The notes under the pieces were generated by a model. That model saw only the letters and a program-made list of their open reading frames with translations, had not been told where the DNA came from and did not search any database. The translations under genes and the position numbers were made by a program. Source: Pelagadaptatus aseana (GTDB lineage: Bacteria; Pseudomonadota; Gammaproteobacteria; Pseudomonadales; Cellvibrionaceae). From it: DNA of 64,000 nucleotides. Each line of letters starts with the position of its first letter. The stretch's first letter is position 1. Positions 16,361 through 26,368 of this stretch are shown piece after piece. The stretch is from the NCBI GenBank assembly GCA_040365065.1, contig BAABNI010000012.1, positions 62,001-126,000 on the forward strand, given 5' to 3'.

Positions 16361-17488
16361 ATGAGCGCAGCCAATGTGGTAATTAGCGGCCTGGGCCTGT
16401 GGACCCCCGAGCACAGCATTTCCAACGAAGAACTGGTAGAGAGTTACAACGCCTACGCAGAAAAATACAACGCTGAAAATGCAACCTCCATCGAAGCCGG
16501 TGATCTGACTGCGAAACCCCTTTCGACCGCCGCGTTTATTGAAAAAGCATCCGGTATCAAATCCCGTTATGTTTACATCAAAGACGGAATCCTCGACCCC
16601 GATCGGATGATGCCCAATATCCCGCTGCGCGCCGAAGATGAGCTGTCGAATCAGGCAGAGATCGCCGTTATTGCGGCACGCAAGGCCATGGCCGCAGCGA
16701 AAAAAGAAGGCAAAGACATCGATGCCGTGATTGTTTCCTGCGCCTACACCCAACGCTATTACCCGGCGATTGCCATTGAGGTACAAAAAGAACTGGGCAT
16801 CGAGGGCTTTGGCTTTGATATGTTAGTGGCCTGTTCGGCCGCTACTTTCGGTCTGCAACGTGCCTATGAGATGGTCACAGCGGGCACCGCCAAGTGCGTT
16901 CTGTGCATCAACCCGGAACTGACTTCCCCGGGGAATAATTTTCGCGATCGTGACAGTCACTTTATTTTTGGTGACGTTGCCACCGCCACCATTGTCGAAA
17001 GCGCGGAGACCTGCCAAGGCGAACACAGCTACGACATTCTGGGCACCAAGACAGTCACCACCTTCTCAAATAACATTCGTGCCAATATCGGTTATATGGT
17101 TAACGTCAATCAGGACAACCCCTACGCCGAACACAACTTTTTCCACCAGCAAGGACGCAAAGTATTCAAGGAAGTATGCCCGATGGCCGCCAAGCACATC
17201 AGCGATCATCTCGAAGAAACCGGTGTGGCCAATACCAATGTAAAACGCTGGTTCCTGCATCAGGCCAATATCAACATGAACGTGCTCATCGCCAAAAAGC
17301 TGCTGGGACGCGATCCCGAGCCCGGTGAAGCACCCATTGTTCTCGACACCTACGCCAATACCGCTTCGGCCGGATCATTGATCGCTCTCAACCTGCATCA
17401 CGAAGATATGGTTGCCGGCGATCACAGCGTGGTTTGCTCTTTCGGCGCCGGCTATTCCATCGGCAGTCTGGTTCTGCGTAAACGCTAA
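16361..17488 (+). CDS. Beta-ketoacyl-ACP synthase III (PA3286-like)
   Basis: This 375-residue thiolase-fold enzyme has the KAS III triad Cys158 (VACSAATFG), His300 (HQANINMN) and Asn333 (NTASAGS). It is longer than housekeeping FabH and its N-terminus (SGLGLWTPEHSISNEELVES) matches the P. aeruginosa PA3286 type, which shunts medium-chain acyl-CoA from beta-oxidation into fatty acid synthesis. The start at 16361 has GGAGAG just upstream; the open frame continues upstream without conserved sequence. srkA starts on the next base after its stop. Confidence 0.92.
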   Translation: MSAANVVISGLGLWTPEHSISNEELVESYNAYAEKYNAENATSIEAGDLTAKPLSTAAFIEKASGIKSRYVYIKDGILDPDRMMPNIPLRAEDELSNQAEIAVIAARKAMAAAKKEGKDIDAVIVSCAYTQRYYPAIAIEVQKELGIEGFGFDMLVACSAATFGLQRAYEMVTAGTAKCVLCINPELTSPGNNFRDRDSHFIFGDVATATIVESAETCQGEHSYDILGTKTVTTFSNNIRANIGYMVNVNQDNPYAEHNFFHQQGRKVFKEVCPMAAKHISDHLEETGVANTNVKRWFLHQANINMNVLIAKKLLGRDPEPGEAPIVLDTYANTASAGSLIALNLHHEDMVAGDHSVVCSFGAGYSIGSLVLRKR

Positions 17489-18505
17489 GTGACTTTTCCA
17501 AGCGATGAACCGTTGAACAGCAGCCACCCCTTTGACGCACTGACACCGGATGCGGTTATTCAGGCCATAGAAGCCGAAGGTTTCTTTTGCGATGGCCGCA
17601 TCTACCCGCTCAACAGTTATGAAAACCGTGTCTATCAGGTCGGCATTGAAGAAGCCGACCCGGTTATCGCCAAATTCTATCGCCCACAGCGCTGGAGCCG
17701 TGAGCAGATTCAGGAAGAGCACGACTTTTGCCTGGAGCTCGCCGACGCTGAGTTTCCGGTAGTCGCACCATTGCTGGATCATCAGGGCCATAGTCTGCGC
17801 CAGCAACAGGGCTTCTTTCTGGCCATCTATCCACGTCGTGGAGGGCAGGCCCCGGAGCTGGATTACGCCGACAATCTGGAAGTGATGGGGCGCAGCCTCG
17901 GCCAGCTTCACAACATCGGCTACAACCGGCTATTCGAACATCGACCAACCTTTGATATTGATTCCTTTGTCCGCCAGAGCAGTCAGTTTCTACTGGAAAA
18001 CCAGTTTATTCCCGGTGAATTGCAGCCGGCTTATACCAGCCTAATCGAGAACATCCTGCCTCGCCTTGAAGAGGCATTTGCCAACACTCGCTTTGAAAGC
18101 CTGCGACTCCACGGGGACTGCCACCCGGGCAATATCCTGTGGCGCGATGACGCCCCTCATTACGTGGATTTTGATGATGCCCGCAATGGCCCGGCTGTAC
18201 AGGATATCTGGATGCTGCTGTCCGGCGACAAGCCCCAACAGCAGCGACAACTGCAGCAGGTACTGACCGGCTATCGTCAGTTTTGCCCGTTTAATGCCGC
18301 CGAACTGACTCTGGTGGAACCTCTGCGAACCATGCGTCTGATCAACTACAGCGCCTGGCTTGCCCGACGCTGGGACGACCCCGCCTTCCCCCACAATTTC
18401 ACCTGGTTTAATACCGTGCGCTACTGGTCCGATCACATACTGACCCTGCGGGAACAACAGGCGGCTCTGCAGGAACAACCCTTGAAACTGCCAGAATTCT
18501 TCTAG
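17489..18505 (+). CDS. srkA: Stress response kinase A (YihE/RdoA-like)
   Basis: This is a 338-residue aminoglycoside-phosphotransferase-fold Ser/Thr kinase. The motifs LHGDCHPGNILW (catalytic loop) and YVDFDDARNGPAVQDIWMLL (metal-binding Asp) are intact, and YPLNSYENRVYQ near the N-terminus is typical of SrkA. In E. coli it protects stressed cells from death. The start is GTG immediately after the stop of the ketoacyl synthase gene, implying translational coupling. Confidence 0.9.
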   Translation: MTFPSDEPLNSSHPFDALTPDAVIQAIEAEGFFCDGRIYPLNSYENRVYQVGIEEADPVIAKFYRPQRWSREQIQEEHDFCLELADAEFPVVAPLLDHQGHSLRQQQGFFLAIYPRRGGQAPELDYADNLEVMGRSLGQLHNIGYNRLFEHRPTFDIDSFVRQSSQFLLENQFIPGELQPAYTSLIENILPRLEEAFANTRFESLRLHGDCHPGNILWRDDAPHYVDFDDARNGPAVQDIWMLLSGDKPQQQRQLQQVLTGYRQFCPFNAAELTLVEPLRTMRLINYSAWLARRWDDPAFPHNFTWFNTVRYWSDHILTLREQQAALQEQPLKLPEFF

Positions 18506-18573
18506 CCTCAACACAGGTGACAAACAGCGGCAATGCCGTTAATGTCAGCGTCTGACACCAACGGAAACACCTC

Positions 18574-19350
18574 ATGCACTGCGCTCAAAAAACCTGGCAA
18601 GCCATTCGCAAAGAAACCTCGCAACAGGTTCAGGAAGAACCGATTCTGGCGAGCTTCCTGCACGCCACCATCCTCAATCACGACACCTTTGAGGACGCCC
18701 TGAGCTACCACCTGGCCAATAAACTGGACAGTCCGGCAGCGTCATCAATGCTGATCCGCGAAGTTATTCTGCAAGCGCTGAATTCTGACCCCGAAATCAG
18801 CTGTGCGGCGGTTGATGATATCAACGCCATCCTCGAAAGAGATTCCGCCTGCGACAGCCTGTCGACACCGTTCTTATTTTTTAAAGGCTTTCACGCACTG
18901 CAATCCCATCGGGTGGCTCACTGGCTGTGGAACAATCAGCGCCGAGAACTGGCCCTGTTTCTGCAAAACCGCAACTCCATGATGTTCGGCGTCGACATTC
19001 ATCCCGCCGCCCGAATCGGTAAAGGCATCATGCTCGACCACGCCACCGGCATTGTCATCGGGGAAACCTGCGTGATCGGTGACAACGTTTCCATGATGCA
19101 ATCGGTAACACTGGGCGGAACAGGTAAAGAGGCTGGCGATCGACATCCAAAAATTCACAAGGGCGTTATGATCGGGCCGGGCTCGAAAATTCTGGGCAAC
19201 ATTGACGTTGGGGAAGGAGCAAAAATCTGTGCCGGCAGCGTCGTACTGAAAGCCGTTGCGCCACACACCATGGTAGCCGGTGTTCCCGCCGAAGAAGTGG
19301 GACAGCCACAATCGGAACAACCGGCACTGGACATGAATCAGAGCATGTAA
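18574..19350 (+). CDS. cysE: Serine O-acetyltransferase
   Basis: CysE makes O-acetylserine from serine and acetyl-CoA, the committed step of cysteine synthesis. The 258-residue product has the helical N-terminal domain (ALSYHLANKLDS) and the left-handed beta-helix with hexapeptide repeats (IHPAARIGKGIMLDHATGIV onward), including the catalytic His-Asp region. It follows srkA by 68 nt. Its stop is 22 nt from the stop of convergent fimX. Confidence 0.95.
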   Translation: MHCAQKTWQAIRKETSQQVQEEPILASFLHATILNHDTFEDALSYHLANKLDSPAASSMLIREVILQALNSDPEISCAAVDDINAILERDSACDSLSTPFLFFKGFHALQSHRVAHWLWNNQRRELALFLQNRNSMMFGVDIHPAARIGKGIMLDHATGIVIGETCVIGDNVSMMQSVTLGGTGKEAGDRHPKIHKGVMIGPGSKILGNIDVGEGAKICAGSVVLKAVAPHTMVAGVPAEEVGQPQSEQPALDMNQSM

Positions 19351-19371
19351 ACAATTTGCTCAGTCAATACA

Positions 19372-21465
19372 TTACTCTTCCATATTGAAATCGTAATTCA
19401 TGTCCTCACTGGGCGCCTGCAGATAGTGCCCCTGAATATAGTGAACCCCGGTTTGCCAGAGTGTCGACAATACGCTGGCATTTTCCACAAAGGGCACCAC
19501 CGTGACCTTGTCATGCTCCAGTAACTCTTTGATGAGATTGCTCAGCGCTTCCGGACCTTCCTGATTATTCTGGATATCCCGGGTAAACGATCCATGAACC
19601 TTGACGTAATCACTGTTGGCATGTGCCAGGGTATTAAACGGATTGAGCGAACAGCCAAAATTACTGATCGAAGAGAAGCAGCCCATCTCCCGCAACCCGT
19701 CAAAGAAATCGCGGGCAGCATTCAGATGATTGGTGACATCTTTTTCACCCACCTGGAACACAATCGCATCAGTCGGCAACTTGGCCGCCTTAAACGCAAC
19801 GGCCAACCAGGGCAAAAGAGACTCATCAATCAAGGACTGACGGGAAACATTCACCAGCATACGAGTTTTGGAGCCACCACCGCGATGCTTGGACAACACT
19901 TTGATTGACTCAAGAATGACCCAGCGATCTATTTTTGTAGTCGCGCCAATTTCGTCAGCAATCTCGAGAAAATCAGAAGGTGAAATTTCTTCGCCCTCTT
20001 CATTTTTCATGCGCAACAGAACTTCGTAAAAGCCGTCTTCCGAACCACGTAAGCTGATTACCGGCTGATACAACAGATTAAAGCGACCATTATCCATAGC
20101 CGCCTGAACCATCTTGGCAATATCAGCCGATTTTTTCTCGTCCTCGGGGAGTTCCGGCTCAAACAGATTCACACTGTTGCTGCGACTATCTTCATCGGCA
20201 CCCGACTCAGTCGCCCCCATCGCCTGATCGATGATGGTTTCAGCATCGCTGCTGGTTTCATTAATCAAGGAGATCCCGATGGATACCGTGGTTTGAGCGG
20301 TATGGCCATCGACGTCGATGATATGACCTTCAACATCCTGACGCAGTTTTTCGGACCAAGCCAGCGCCTGATCCGCGTTAGCGCCCTGAGCCAGAATCAT
20401 AAACGCGTCGTCTGCAAAGCGTGCGGCTGTGTGACTATCCTCACAATGCTGTTTTACGTAACAGGCAAGATCGGCAACAATCGCATCGATGGCAGTCACC
20501 CCCATCTGCTCCTGCAAGCGCCCGTAGAGTTCATCTACCTCGACATAAATCAAGGCACTGGTGGATTCGGCATTGAGCGCCTGAGACAATTCCTGATCCA
20601 GCCGCTCGGTAAAATGTGCCCGATTCAGCAAGCCGGTGGTCTGGTCTTCCACCTTGAGCTTGTGCAACTCCGCTTCCAGCTCCTGATCATTGATCTGCTT
20701 GGCAGGGATCATAAACTGAATGCAATGCTCTTCTTCAAATAATGCATTGCCGACATTCACTTTCAGCGGTACGCCCGTGCCGTCCGACTGCAGGCCCTGA
20801 AACTCCAGCTCACAGGATTCTGCTTCATCACCTTTCAGCGCGTAGTTCTTGAGAAACTGTTTGACCTTGCCCTGATCGTCATCAACGACCATATCGATCA
20901 CAGGCATGCACTCGATATCGTCTTTGTCTTCATAACCAAAGCGCTCGGCAAAAGACTGGTTGGCAAACAGGTACATACCATCCTGAACATAGGCGATGGC
21001 GTCACGTGAACTTTCCAGTAACTGCTGACTGCGACGCTCCGCTTCTTTGAACTGACGCTCGGCCTGACGCATCAAGCGCCGCTGCTGACGATTTTCCACC
21101 TCGCGGGAAATGACCAACAGCAAATGCTGATCTTCATCGAGCAGGATGGCGTCAGTCGCCCCCATCTTCAAAGCCTCGACTACCGGTTGGGCTCCCTCTT
21201 CATCGGTCAGACAAATGACTGGCACATCTTTCTTGAGCCGCTTGATCTGGCGAATGGCCGTCAGCGGCTCCACGGAAGTGGATTTATCGTGAACGATCAA
21301 CAGATCCCAGATTTGCTCCTGCAGGAGCTTGACCAGCCCCTCTTCGTTTTCCACGTGCTGCGCCCGGGTACTCCGCCCGGCATTGTTCAGCATACTGATC
21401 AGACGCTCCGCCTCTGAGCGCGAATCGTTGATGATCAACAATCGAATTGTGTCGTTAACGGTCAT
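19372..21465 (-). CDS. fimX: FimX-type degenerate GGDEF/EAL c-di-GMP receptor
   Basis: The product has 697 residues: a receiver-like domain (1-120), PAS (about 145-255), GGDEF (about 270-430) and EAL (about 450-690). The catalytic motifs are degenerate: the GGDEF site reads ADDAF at 351-355 and the EAL motif is EVL at 481-483, as in FimX of P. aeruginosa. FimX binds c-di-GMP without turning it over and promotes type IV pilus assembly. The N-terminus (IRLLIINDSRSEAERLISML) also matches FimX. Its upstream neighbour is the PA4958-like PilZ protein, as in Pseudomonas. Confidence 0.92.
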   Translation of the reverse strand: MTVNDTIRLLIINDSRSEAERLISMLNNAGRSTRAQHVENEEGLVKLLQEQIWDLLIVHDKSTSVEPLTAIRQIKRLKKDVPVICLTDEEGAQPVVEALKMGATDAILLDEDQHLLLVISREVENRQQRRLMRQAERQFKEAERRSQQLLESSRDAIAYVQDGMYLFANQSFAERFGYEDKDDIECMPVIDMVVDDDQGKVKQFLKNYALKGDEAESCELEFQGLQSDGTGVPLKVNVGNALFEEEHCIQFMIPAKQINDQELEAELHKLKVEDQTTGLLNRAHFTERLDQELSQALNAESTSALIYVEVDELYGRLQEQMGVTAIDAIVADLACYVKQHCEDSHTAARFADDAFMILAQGANADQALAWSEKLRQDVEGHIIDVDGHTAQTTVSIGISLINETSSDAETIIDQAMGATESGADEDSRSNSVNLFEPELPEDEKKSADIAKMVQAAMDNGRFNLLYQPVISLRGSEDGFYEVLLRMKNEEGEEISPSDFLEIADEIGATTKIDRWVILESIKVLSKHRGGGSKTRMLVNVSRQSLIDESLLPWLAVAFKAAKLPTDAIVFQVGEKDVTNHLNAARDFFDGLREMGCFSSISNFGCSLNPFNTLAHANSDYVKVHGSFTRDIQNNQEGPEALSNLIKELLEHDKVTVVPFVENASVLSTLWQTGVHYIQGHYLQAPSEDMNYDFNMEE

Positions 21466-21531
21466 GTCCTAAAAACCACATCCCTAATCTTGTCGTTGCC
21501 GCAACCTCGCAGGCCACGACATCAATATGTA

Positions 21532-23319
21532 TTACCAGTCGTCGAGAATATCGCCAGACTGCTCGGGGTTTTCCTGTAACCCGGCATCCAGCACACGAAA
21601 ACCAAACTGCTTCACGGAGCTGGTCGAAAATCGCTCTTTGGATAACTGCACCACAGAGCGCTGCCCCTTCTGGTTCAGATTGGTCTTATCTCCAACGCGA
21701 AATGGCAACACCGGAGTAATCAAACTGGCCGGCGTTTTACTGGCTTTGAACTCAGGCACCAGCAGCGCCCGCATAAAATCGGCATTCTCACCCGACTTTT
21801 GGATTTGCTGTGCCGCACAGGGTTTCACACTGGGCGACAACATCTGCACCCCCAGCTGGGATGCCCCTTTACTCTGTCTGACCCAGCGTACCACGCCAAC
21901 AGCCCAGACACTGCGACCTGGCTCGCGAATTCCCAACAGCTCACCCACTTTGGCGTTGGCGGGAATTTTTTCACGCCAATCCAGACAGTAGCCATCAGCA
22001 CTGGCATCGAGGGTCACGGTTTGGTAGACCGGATATTTCGCTGCCTCCTGTGCCTGCTCCTCGTCTTCCTCAGCCAGAACATTGGTGTAATTAAGACTGA
22101 CTTCGCGATTGAAGCCACCCGAGGCATCTGGAGCATCATTCCAGGGGTCCAGTTCTTCCTCGGTTTTACCCACCTCAAAACGGGTTGTCAGCATAGACAG
22201 CGACGAGTCTGAGCCGCCAGCCAGAAATTCGTTAAAGTCCAGACCTTCACAGGCATGAAAATGGATCGCGCTGAGCCCCACCACCACATCCAGACGGGTG
22301 TGGCTGCTCAGGCGTTTCGAATGCCGGGATCGGGCGACGCCCCAGGACTCGCGAACATGGGTATAAATCAATGATGCCAGCGGGCCAACAATGGGGACAA
22401 AACCCTCTTCAACATGACCACTGTCGAGTTTTTCCAGGGCAAACAGTATGGGGCTAAAATCCAGATCGCGAACTCTGGCCCCGTAGCCCCCTTCATAGCG
22501 GGTTTTGTAAATGGGGCCGTGGTTGCTGTCGAGATCAACCACAAACAAATTGTTCTGGTTGCTGCCGGCTTCTTTCAAGTGCAGGCGCAGAGACCAGCTT
22601 TCCAGTGCATCGTAAAGTGCCAGTACATCGTTTTGCCGCATCTGATTGGGGCTGGCGCAGGCCAGCATCAAGGTGCGGATATAACTCTGTTCAATGGTAT
22701 TGGCCGGCTGATGTTTGAGTAGCTGATCCGGATGGGACTGATGCAAAAGATCCAGCCGCTCCGCCATTACATAGAGCCCGTTCAGTTCTCGCCACAGCTG
22801 TGGCGGGGCCGGGGTATAGAGCTGCGCACTGCGCAAAAATTGCAACCCCAGACCGGTAATGGAGCGGTGCAATACCAACCCAAGCTCATGCTGCTCCTGA
22901 CTACTGATCTTCTTGTCACTGCGCTTATGCAGCAGATCCTTGAGCACCACCAGATAGCCATTGGACATATGCTTTTGCAGCGCCTGAGCAATCACCGCAG
23001 TTTTCATCGCACCTTCGGGCAGAATCAACGGTTGATTGAGAAAATTCCTGGCCAGCCCCTGAATACAGCGCTGCACATAGGGACGCAGGCTTTCGAGCAT
23101 CGCCAGACGGTTCGCGGGCGTCGTTTCAATACGGACAACTTCGGGCAGTGCCTTGTAGAGCAACACACTGGTATTACTGATACGGGTAGCCGGTAAAGCC
23201 TCAGCCCAAGCGGCCACGGCAGCGGGCCGATGATCCTGGCAGAAACCCAGTGTTCGGCGGTCCTGCGGAGGCAATTTGAAAATTTCAAGCAGCTGTTGCG
23301 TTTCAGTGTCCGGCATCAT
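21532..23319 (-). CDS. PA4958-like protein with C-terminal PilZ-like domain
   Basis: This 595-residue cytoplasmic protein has a mostly helical N-terminal region and a C-terminal beta-rich part (about 460-540) with the PilZ-like pattern VGELLGIREPGRSVWAVGVV then RWVRQSKGASQLGVQML. The classical RxxxR and D/NxSxxG c-di-GMP motifs are not obvious. It sits 66 nt upstream of fimX in the same direction, like PA4958 beside fimX in Pseudomonas, so a joint role in pilus control is likely. Its molecular function is unknown. Confidence 0.75.
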   Translation of the reverse strand: MMPDTETQQLLEIFKLPPQDRRTLGFCQDHRPAAVAAWAEALPATRISNTSVLLYKALPEVVRIETTPANRLAMLESLRPYVQRCIQGLARNFLNQPLILPEGAMKTAVIAQALQKHMSNGYLVVLKDLLHKRSDKKISSQEQHELGLVLHRSITGLGLQFLRSAQLYTPAPPQLWRELNGLYVMAERLDLLHQSHPDQLLKHQPANTIEQSYIRTLMLACASPNQMRQNDVLALYDALESWSLRLHLKEAGSNQNNLFVVDLDSNHGPIYKTRYEGGYGARVRDLDFSPILFALEKLDSGHVEEGFVPIVGPLASLIYTHVRESWGVARSRHSKRLSSHTRLDVVVGLSAIHFHACEGLDFNEFLAGGSDSSLSMLTTRFEVGKTEEELDPWNDAPDASGGFNREVSLNYTNVLAEEDEEQAQEAAKYPVYQTVTLDASADGYCLDWREKIPANAKVGELLGIREPGRSVWAVGVVRWVRQSKGASQLGVQMLSPSVKPCAAQQIQKSGENADFMRALLVPEFKASKTPASLITPVLPFRVGDKTNLNQKGQRSVVQLSKERFSTSSVKQFGFRVLDAGLQENPEQSGDILDDW

Positions 23320-23497
23320 GGGGGGGCTGGTCGCTTATTCCTTTAATGACAGTATAGTGAATCCCTACCAAAATCCTGCGAGCGTACGTTATTAACAGGT
23401 GTTTTTTATTACGCCCTCAGACCATCACGTATTAAAAGGCTTTTAGCCCGGGGACTCAAGCATAGCGCCGAGTGTGGCGCAAAAAACCTGCCCAATC

Positions 23498-24532
23498 TCA
23501 ATAAACAGGGGTTTTGGACGCTTTTCCCGGCACTTCGCGCACCAATTTGGGAACCAGAAAGCCCGGCAGAGAGGCCAGCAGCTCATTGTGCAACTCGACG
23601 GCTCTGGCATCGGAACAGTCAAAGTGAGCCGTGCCCGCCGTTTTATCCAGCACATGCAGGTAGTAAGGCAGGATACCGGCGGCAAACAATGCCTCTGACA
23701 GAGCACTCAAAGCAACCGCAGAATCGTTAACCCCCTTGAGCAATACAGATTGATTCAGGATTGTCGCGCCCACGGCCTTGAGCTCAGACACTTTCTTTAC
23801 CAGCTGTTCATCGATTTCATTGGCGTGATTAATGTGCAACACCACAACGGCTTGCAACCGGGTCGCCTGCAACCACCCCAACAACGCCGCATCCACCCGC
23901 TGAGGAATCACCACCGGTAAGCGGGTGTGAATTCTGAGTCGCTTGAGATGCGCAATATCATTCAAAGCCGATACCAGCCACGACAGTTGCCGGTCCGGCG
24001 CCAGCAGCGGATCGCCACCACTGAGAATCACCTCGTTAACACTGGTATCCGCCTGAATATACTCAAGCACCTGCTGCCATTCGGCCCGCGCCGGACTGTT
24101 ATCCTGATAGGGAAAGTGTCGACGAAAACAGTAACGGCAATTGACCGCACAGGCCGGCGCCACTGTTAACAGCACGCGACCACGATATTTGTGAATCAAT
24201 CCCTTCAGAGGGTTGTTGTCCAGTTCCTCAAGCGGGTCGGTCACATAGCCAGATACCGGCAACTGCTCATCAGTCAGCGGCAGTACCTGACGCAACAAAG
24301 GGTCGTTTACATCACCACAGCGCATCTTTGCCACAAAACTTCTGGGAACCTTCAAGGCGAACTGTCGAGCGCCAGCCTCGGCGCCTGCCAACAGCGACTC
24401 GGGTAGATCCAGCATTCGCAATAACTCAGCCGGGGTTCGCACCGCTTGCTGCAATTGCTGCTGCCAATCGGCCGGATAAACATCAGCAGTTATCTCTGCA
24501 GTATTCAGTAATAGTGGATCGGCAGGCGTCAT
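23498..24532 (-). CDS. epmB: EF-P beta-lysylation protein (lysine 2,3-aminomutase)
   Basis: EpmB converts (S)-alpha-lysine to (R)-beta-lysine for attachment to EF-P. The 344-residue radical-SAM/PLP enzyme carries CxxxCxxC at Cys128, Cys132 and Cys135 (CAVNCRYCFRRHFPY) and the block EVILSGGDPLL. It is divergent from efp, 176 nt away. A short hairpin with a T-run at about 23433-23450 could terminate it. Confidence 0.94.
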   Translation of the reverse strand: MTPADPLLLNTAEITADVYPADWQQQLQQAVRTPAELLRMLDLPESLLAGAEAGARQFALKVPRSFVAKMRCGDVNDPLLRQVLPLTDEQLPVSGYVTDPLEELDNNPLKGLIHKYRGRVLLTVAPACAVNCRYCFRRHFPYQDNSPARAEWQQVLEYIQADTSVNEVILSGGDPLLAPDRQLSWLVSALNDIAHLKRLRIHTRLPVVIPQRVDAALLGWLQATRLQAVVVLHINHANEIDEQLVKKVSELKAVGATILNQSVLLKGVNDSAVALSALSEALFAAGILPYYLHVLDKTAGTAHFDCSDARAVELHNELLASLPGFLVPKLVREVPGKASKTPVY

Positions 24533-24609
24533 GGGTCGGGTATCGCAACAATCAATAGGCCGGCTATTTTACTGCGACCCCGGCGATGGCTTCAAACTGG
24601 GAGCCAAGT

Positions 24610-24615
24610 TATAAT
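24610..24615 (+). promoter_or_regulatory. Candidate -10 element of efp
   Basis: A perfect TATAAT lies 94 nt upstream of the efp ATG in the epmB-efp divergent spacer. The -35 region 17 nt away (TGGCTT) is weak. Assigned by inspection only. Confidence 0.35.
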
Positions 24616-24708
24616 TCGCGGGTTTACCCCAAGGCACCTCATTAAATGGTCGTAATTTAGTGAATAGGGTGCCCGAATAAAATTTCCAAGCTGGAGGCTA
24701 GAACGCAC

Positions 24709-25278
24709 ATGGGAACCTTTTCCACCAACGAATTTCGCAGTGGCATGAAAGTCATGCTCGACGGTGAGCCCTGCGCCATCCTTGATAATGAATTTGTAAA
24801 GCCAGGCAAAGGTCAGGCTTTTAACCGCGTAAAATTGCGCAACCTCAACAGCGGTCGAGTCTGGGAGCGTACGTTCAAATCCGGTGAATCCCTGGAAGCC
24901 GCTGATGTGCGCGACACCGACATGGAATACCTCTATAACGATGGCGAGTTCTGGCACTTTATGGAACCCACCACCTTTGAGCAGCATCAGGCTGACGAAA
25001 AGGCCGTGGGCGAGTCCGCCAAATGGCTGAAAGAACAGGACACGGTTGTGGTTACTCTGTTCAATGGCGCACCGCTGGCGGTAACCCCGCCCAATCACGT
25101 TGAGCTGGAAATCACCCAGACTGACCCTGGCCTGAAGGGCGATACCGCTCAGGGCGGCACCAAACCGGCAACCCTGTCGACCGGCGCTGTGGTCAAGGTA
25201 CCTCTGTTTTTGTCCGAAGGTGAAGTGATTCGCGTGGACACGCGCACCGGTGAATACCTGGGCCGCGCCAAGGATTAA
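24709..25278 (+). CDS. efp: Elongation factor P
   Basis: EF-P relieves ribosome stalling at polyproline stretches. The 189-residue protein has the three-domain length and the conserved loop [11 protein letters not shown]. Lys34 in this loop is the residue beta-lysylated by EpmA with lysine prepared by EpmB, and both enzymes are encoded on either side. GGAGG at about 24691 is a good ribosome site. Confidence 0.97.
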   Translation: MGTFSTNEFRSGMKVMLDGEPCAILDNEFVKPGKGQAFNRVKLRNLNSGRVWERTFKSGESLEAADVRDTDMEYLYNDGEFWHFMEPTTFEQHQADEKAVGESAKWLKEQDTVVVTLFNGAPLAVTPPNHVELEITQTDPGLKGDTAQGGTKPATLSTGAVVKVPLFLSEGEVIRVDTRTGEYLGRAKD

Positions 25279-25381
25279 AACACCGCGGCAAAGACTGATG
25301 CCCCGTCTCTGCCCGTCACATCGGCACCCATACCTCAACCGCCGATGTGACGTCCCTCCTCCCCTCATAGCAAAAATCGCC

Positions 25382-26335
25382 ATGCCTGACTTACTCTGGA
25401 AACCAGGCGCCAGCCTGCAAACCCTGCAAGCCCGAGCCGAACTCTACCGGCAAATTCGTGACTATTTCCGCTCGCTGGATGTTCTGGAAGTGGATGTACC
25501 CGTTGTCGCCAATACCGCCGGCACCGACCCCCACATAGATCTGATACCAACCCAGACCTGCCAACAACAGAATTACCTGCAAAGCTCACCGGAATTCTTT
25601 ATGAAACGTCTGCTGGCAGCCGGCAGCGGCGACATTTTCAGCCTGGGAAAAGCCTTTCGCAACGAGGAATATGGGCGCCGTCACAACCCGGAGTTCACCA
25701 TGCTCGAATGGTACCGACTGGGGCTCGACGATCGCCAATTGGCCAGTGAAGTATGCGACCTGATAACAGCCACCACCGGCATTGAGAAGTGCCAACTGTT
25801 TAGCTACCGGGATTTGTTTGAGCAAAAATTTCAGATCAACCCCCATCAGACACAGCTGACCACTCTGAAGCATCTGGCCGGCGAGCACTGCAATATCCAC
25901 TGGCAGGATGACAACCCGGATACCTGGCTCGACCTGTTGATGACCCATGTCATCGAGCCAACACTGCCTCAGGGTATCAGCGTCATTTTTGATTACCCCG
26001 CCAGTCAGGCCGCTCTGGCACGGACCGAAATCTCCGCACAAGGCGACCTGATCGCGCGACGCTTTGAAATCTATCTTAACGGCATGGAACTGGCCAACGG
26101 CTATTGGGAACTGACCGATGCCCAGGAACAGGCCGAACGCTTCGAACAGGACCTGAACCAGCGCCAAGCCATGAACAACCCTGCCATCCCCGTTGACCAG
26201 CATCTATTATCAGCCCTTAAATCTGGCCTGCCCGATTGCGCCGGAGTGGCCCTCGGTGTTGATCGACTTGTCATGGCAAAATGCAATCTGCAAGATATGG
26301 ATCAAGCACAAAGCTTTTCCTTCAAGCGGATCTGA
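25382..26335 (+). CDS. epmA: EF-P--lysine ligase (GenX/PoxA)
   Basis: EpmA is a class II lysyl-tRNA-synthetase-like enzyme without the tRNA anticodon domain; it activates beta-lysine and attaches it to EF-P Lys34. The 317-residue protein starts MPDLLWKPGASLQTLQARAE, aligned with known EpmA. It shows class II motif 2 (GKAFRNEEYGRRHNPEFTML) and motif 3 (GVALGVDRLVM). The open frame begins earlier (25250) and overlaps efp, but that extension is not conserved and is rejected. Confidence 0.95.
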   Translation: MPDLLWKPGASLQTLQARAELYRQIRDYFRSLDVLEVDVPVVANTAGTDPHIDLIPTQTCQQQNYLQSSPEFFMKRLLAAGSGDIFSLGKAFRNEEYGRRHNPEFTMLEWYRLGLDDRQLASEVCDLITATTGIEKCQLFSYRDLFEQKFQINPHQTQLTTLKHLAGEHCNIHWQDDNPDTWLDLLMTHVIEPTLPQGISVIFDYPASQAALARTEISAQGDLIARRFEIYLNGMELANGYWELTDAQEQAERFEQDLNQRQAMNNPAIPVDQHLLSALKSGLPDCAGVALGVDRLVMAKCNLQDMDQAQSFSFKRI

Positions 26336-26368
26336 TAACCGGATCTAAAAACACGACAGGAGTCCCCT

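Noticed and set aside
25250..25381. 44-codon N-terminal extension of epmA
   Set aside because: It overlaps efp and is not conserved in known EpmA.
24592..25383. 263-residue minus-strand open frame
   Set aside because: It is a shadow of efp, has no conserved motif and would cover the efp promoter.
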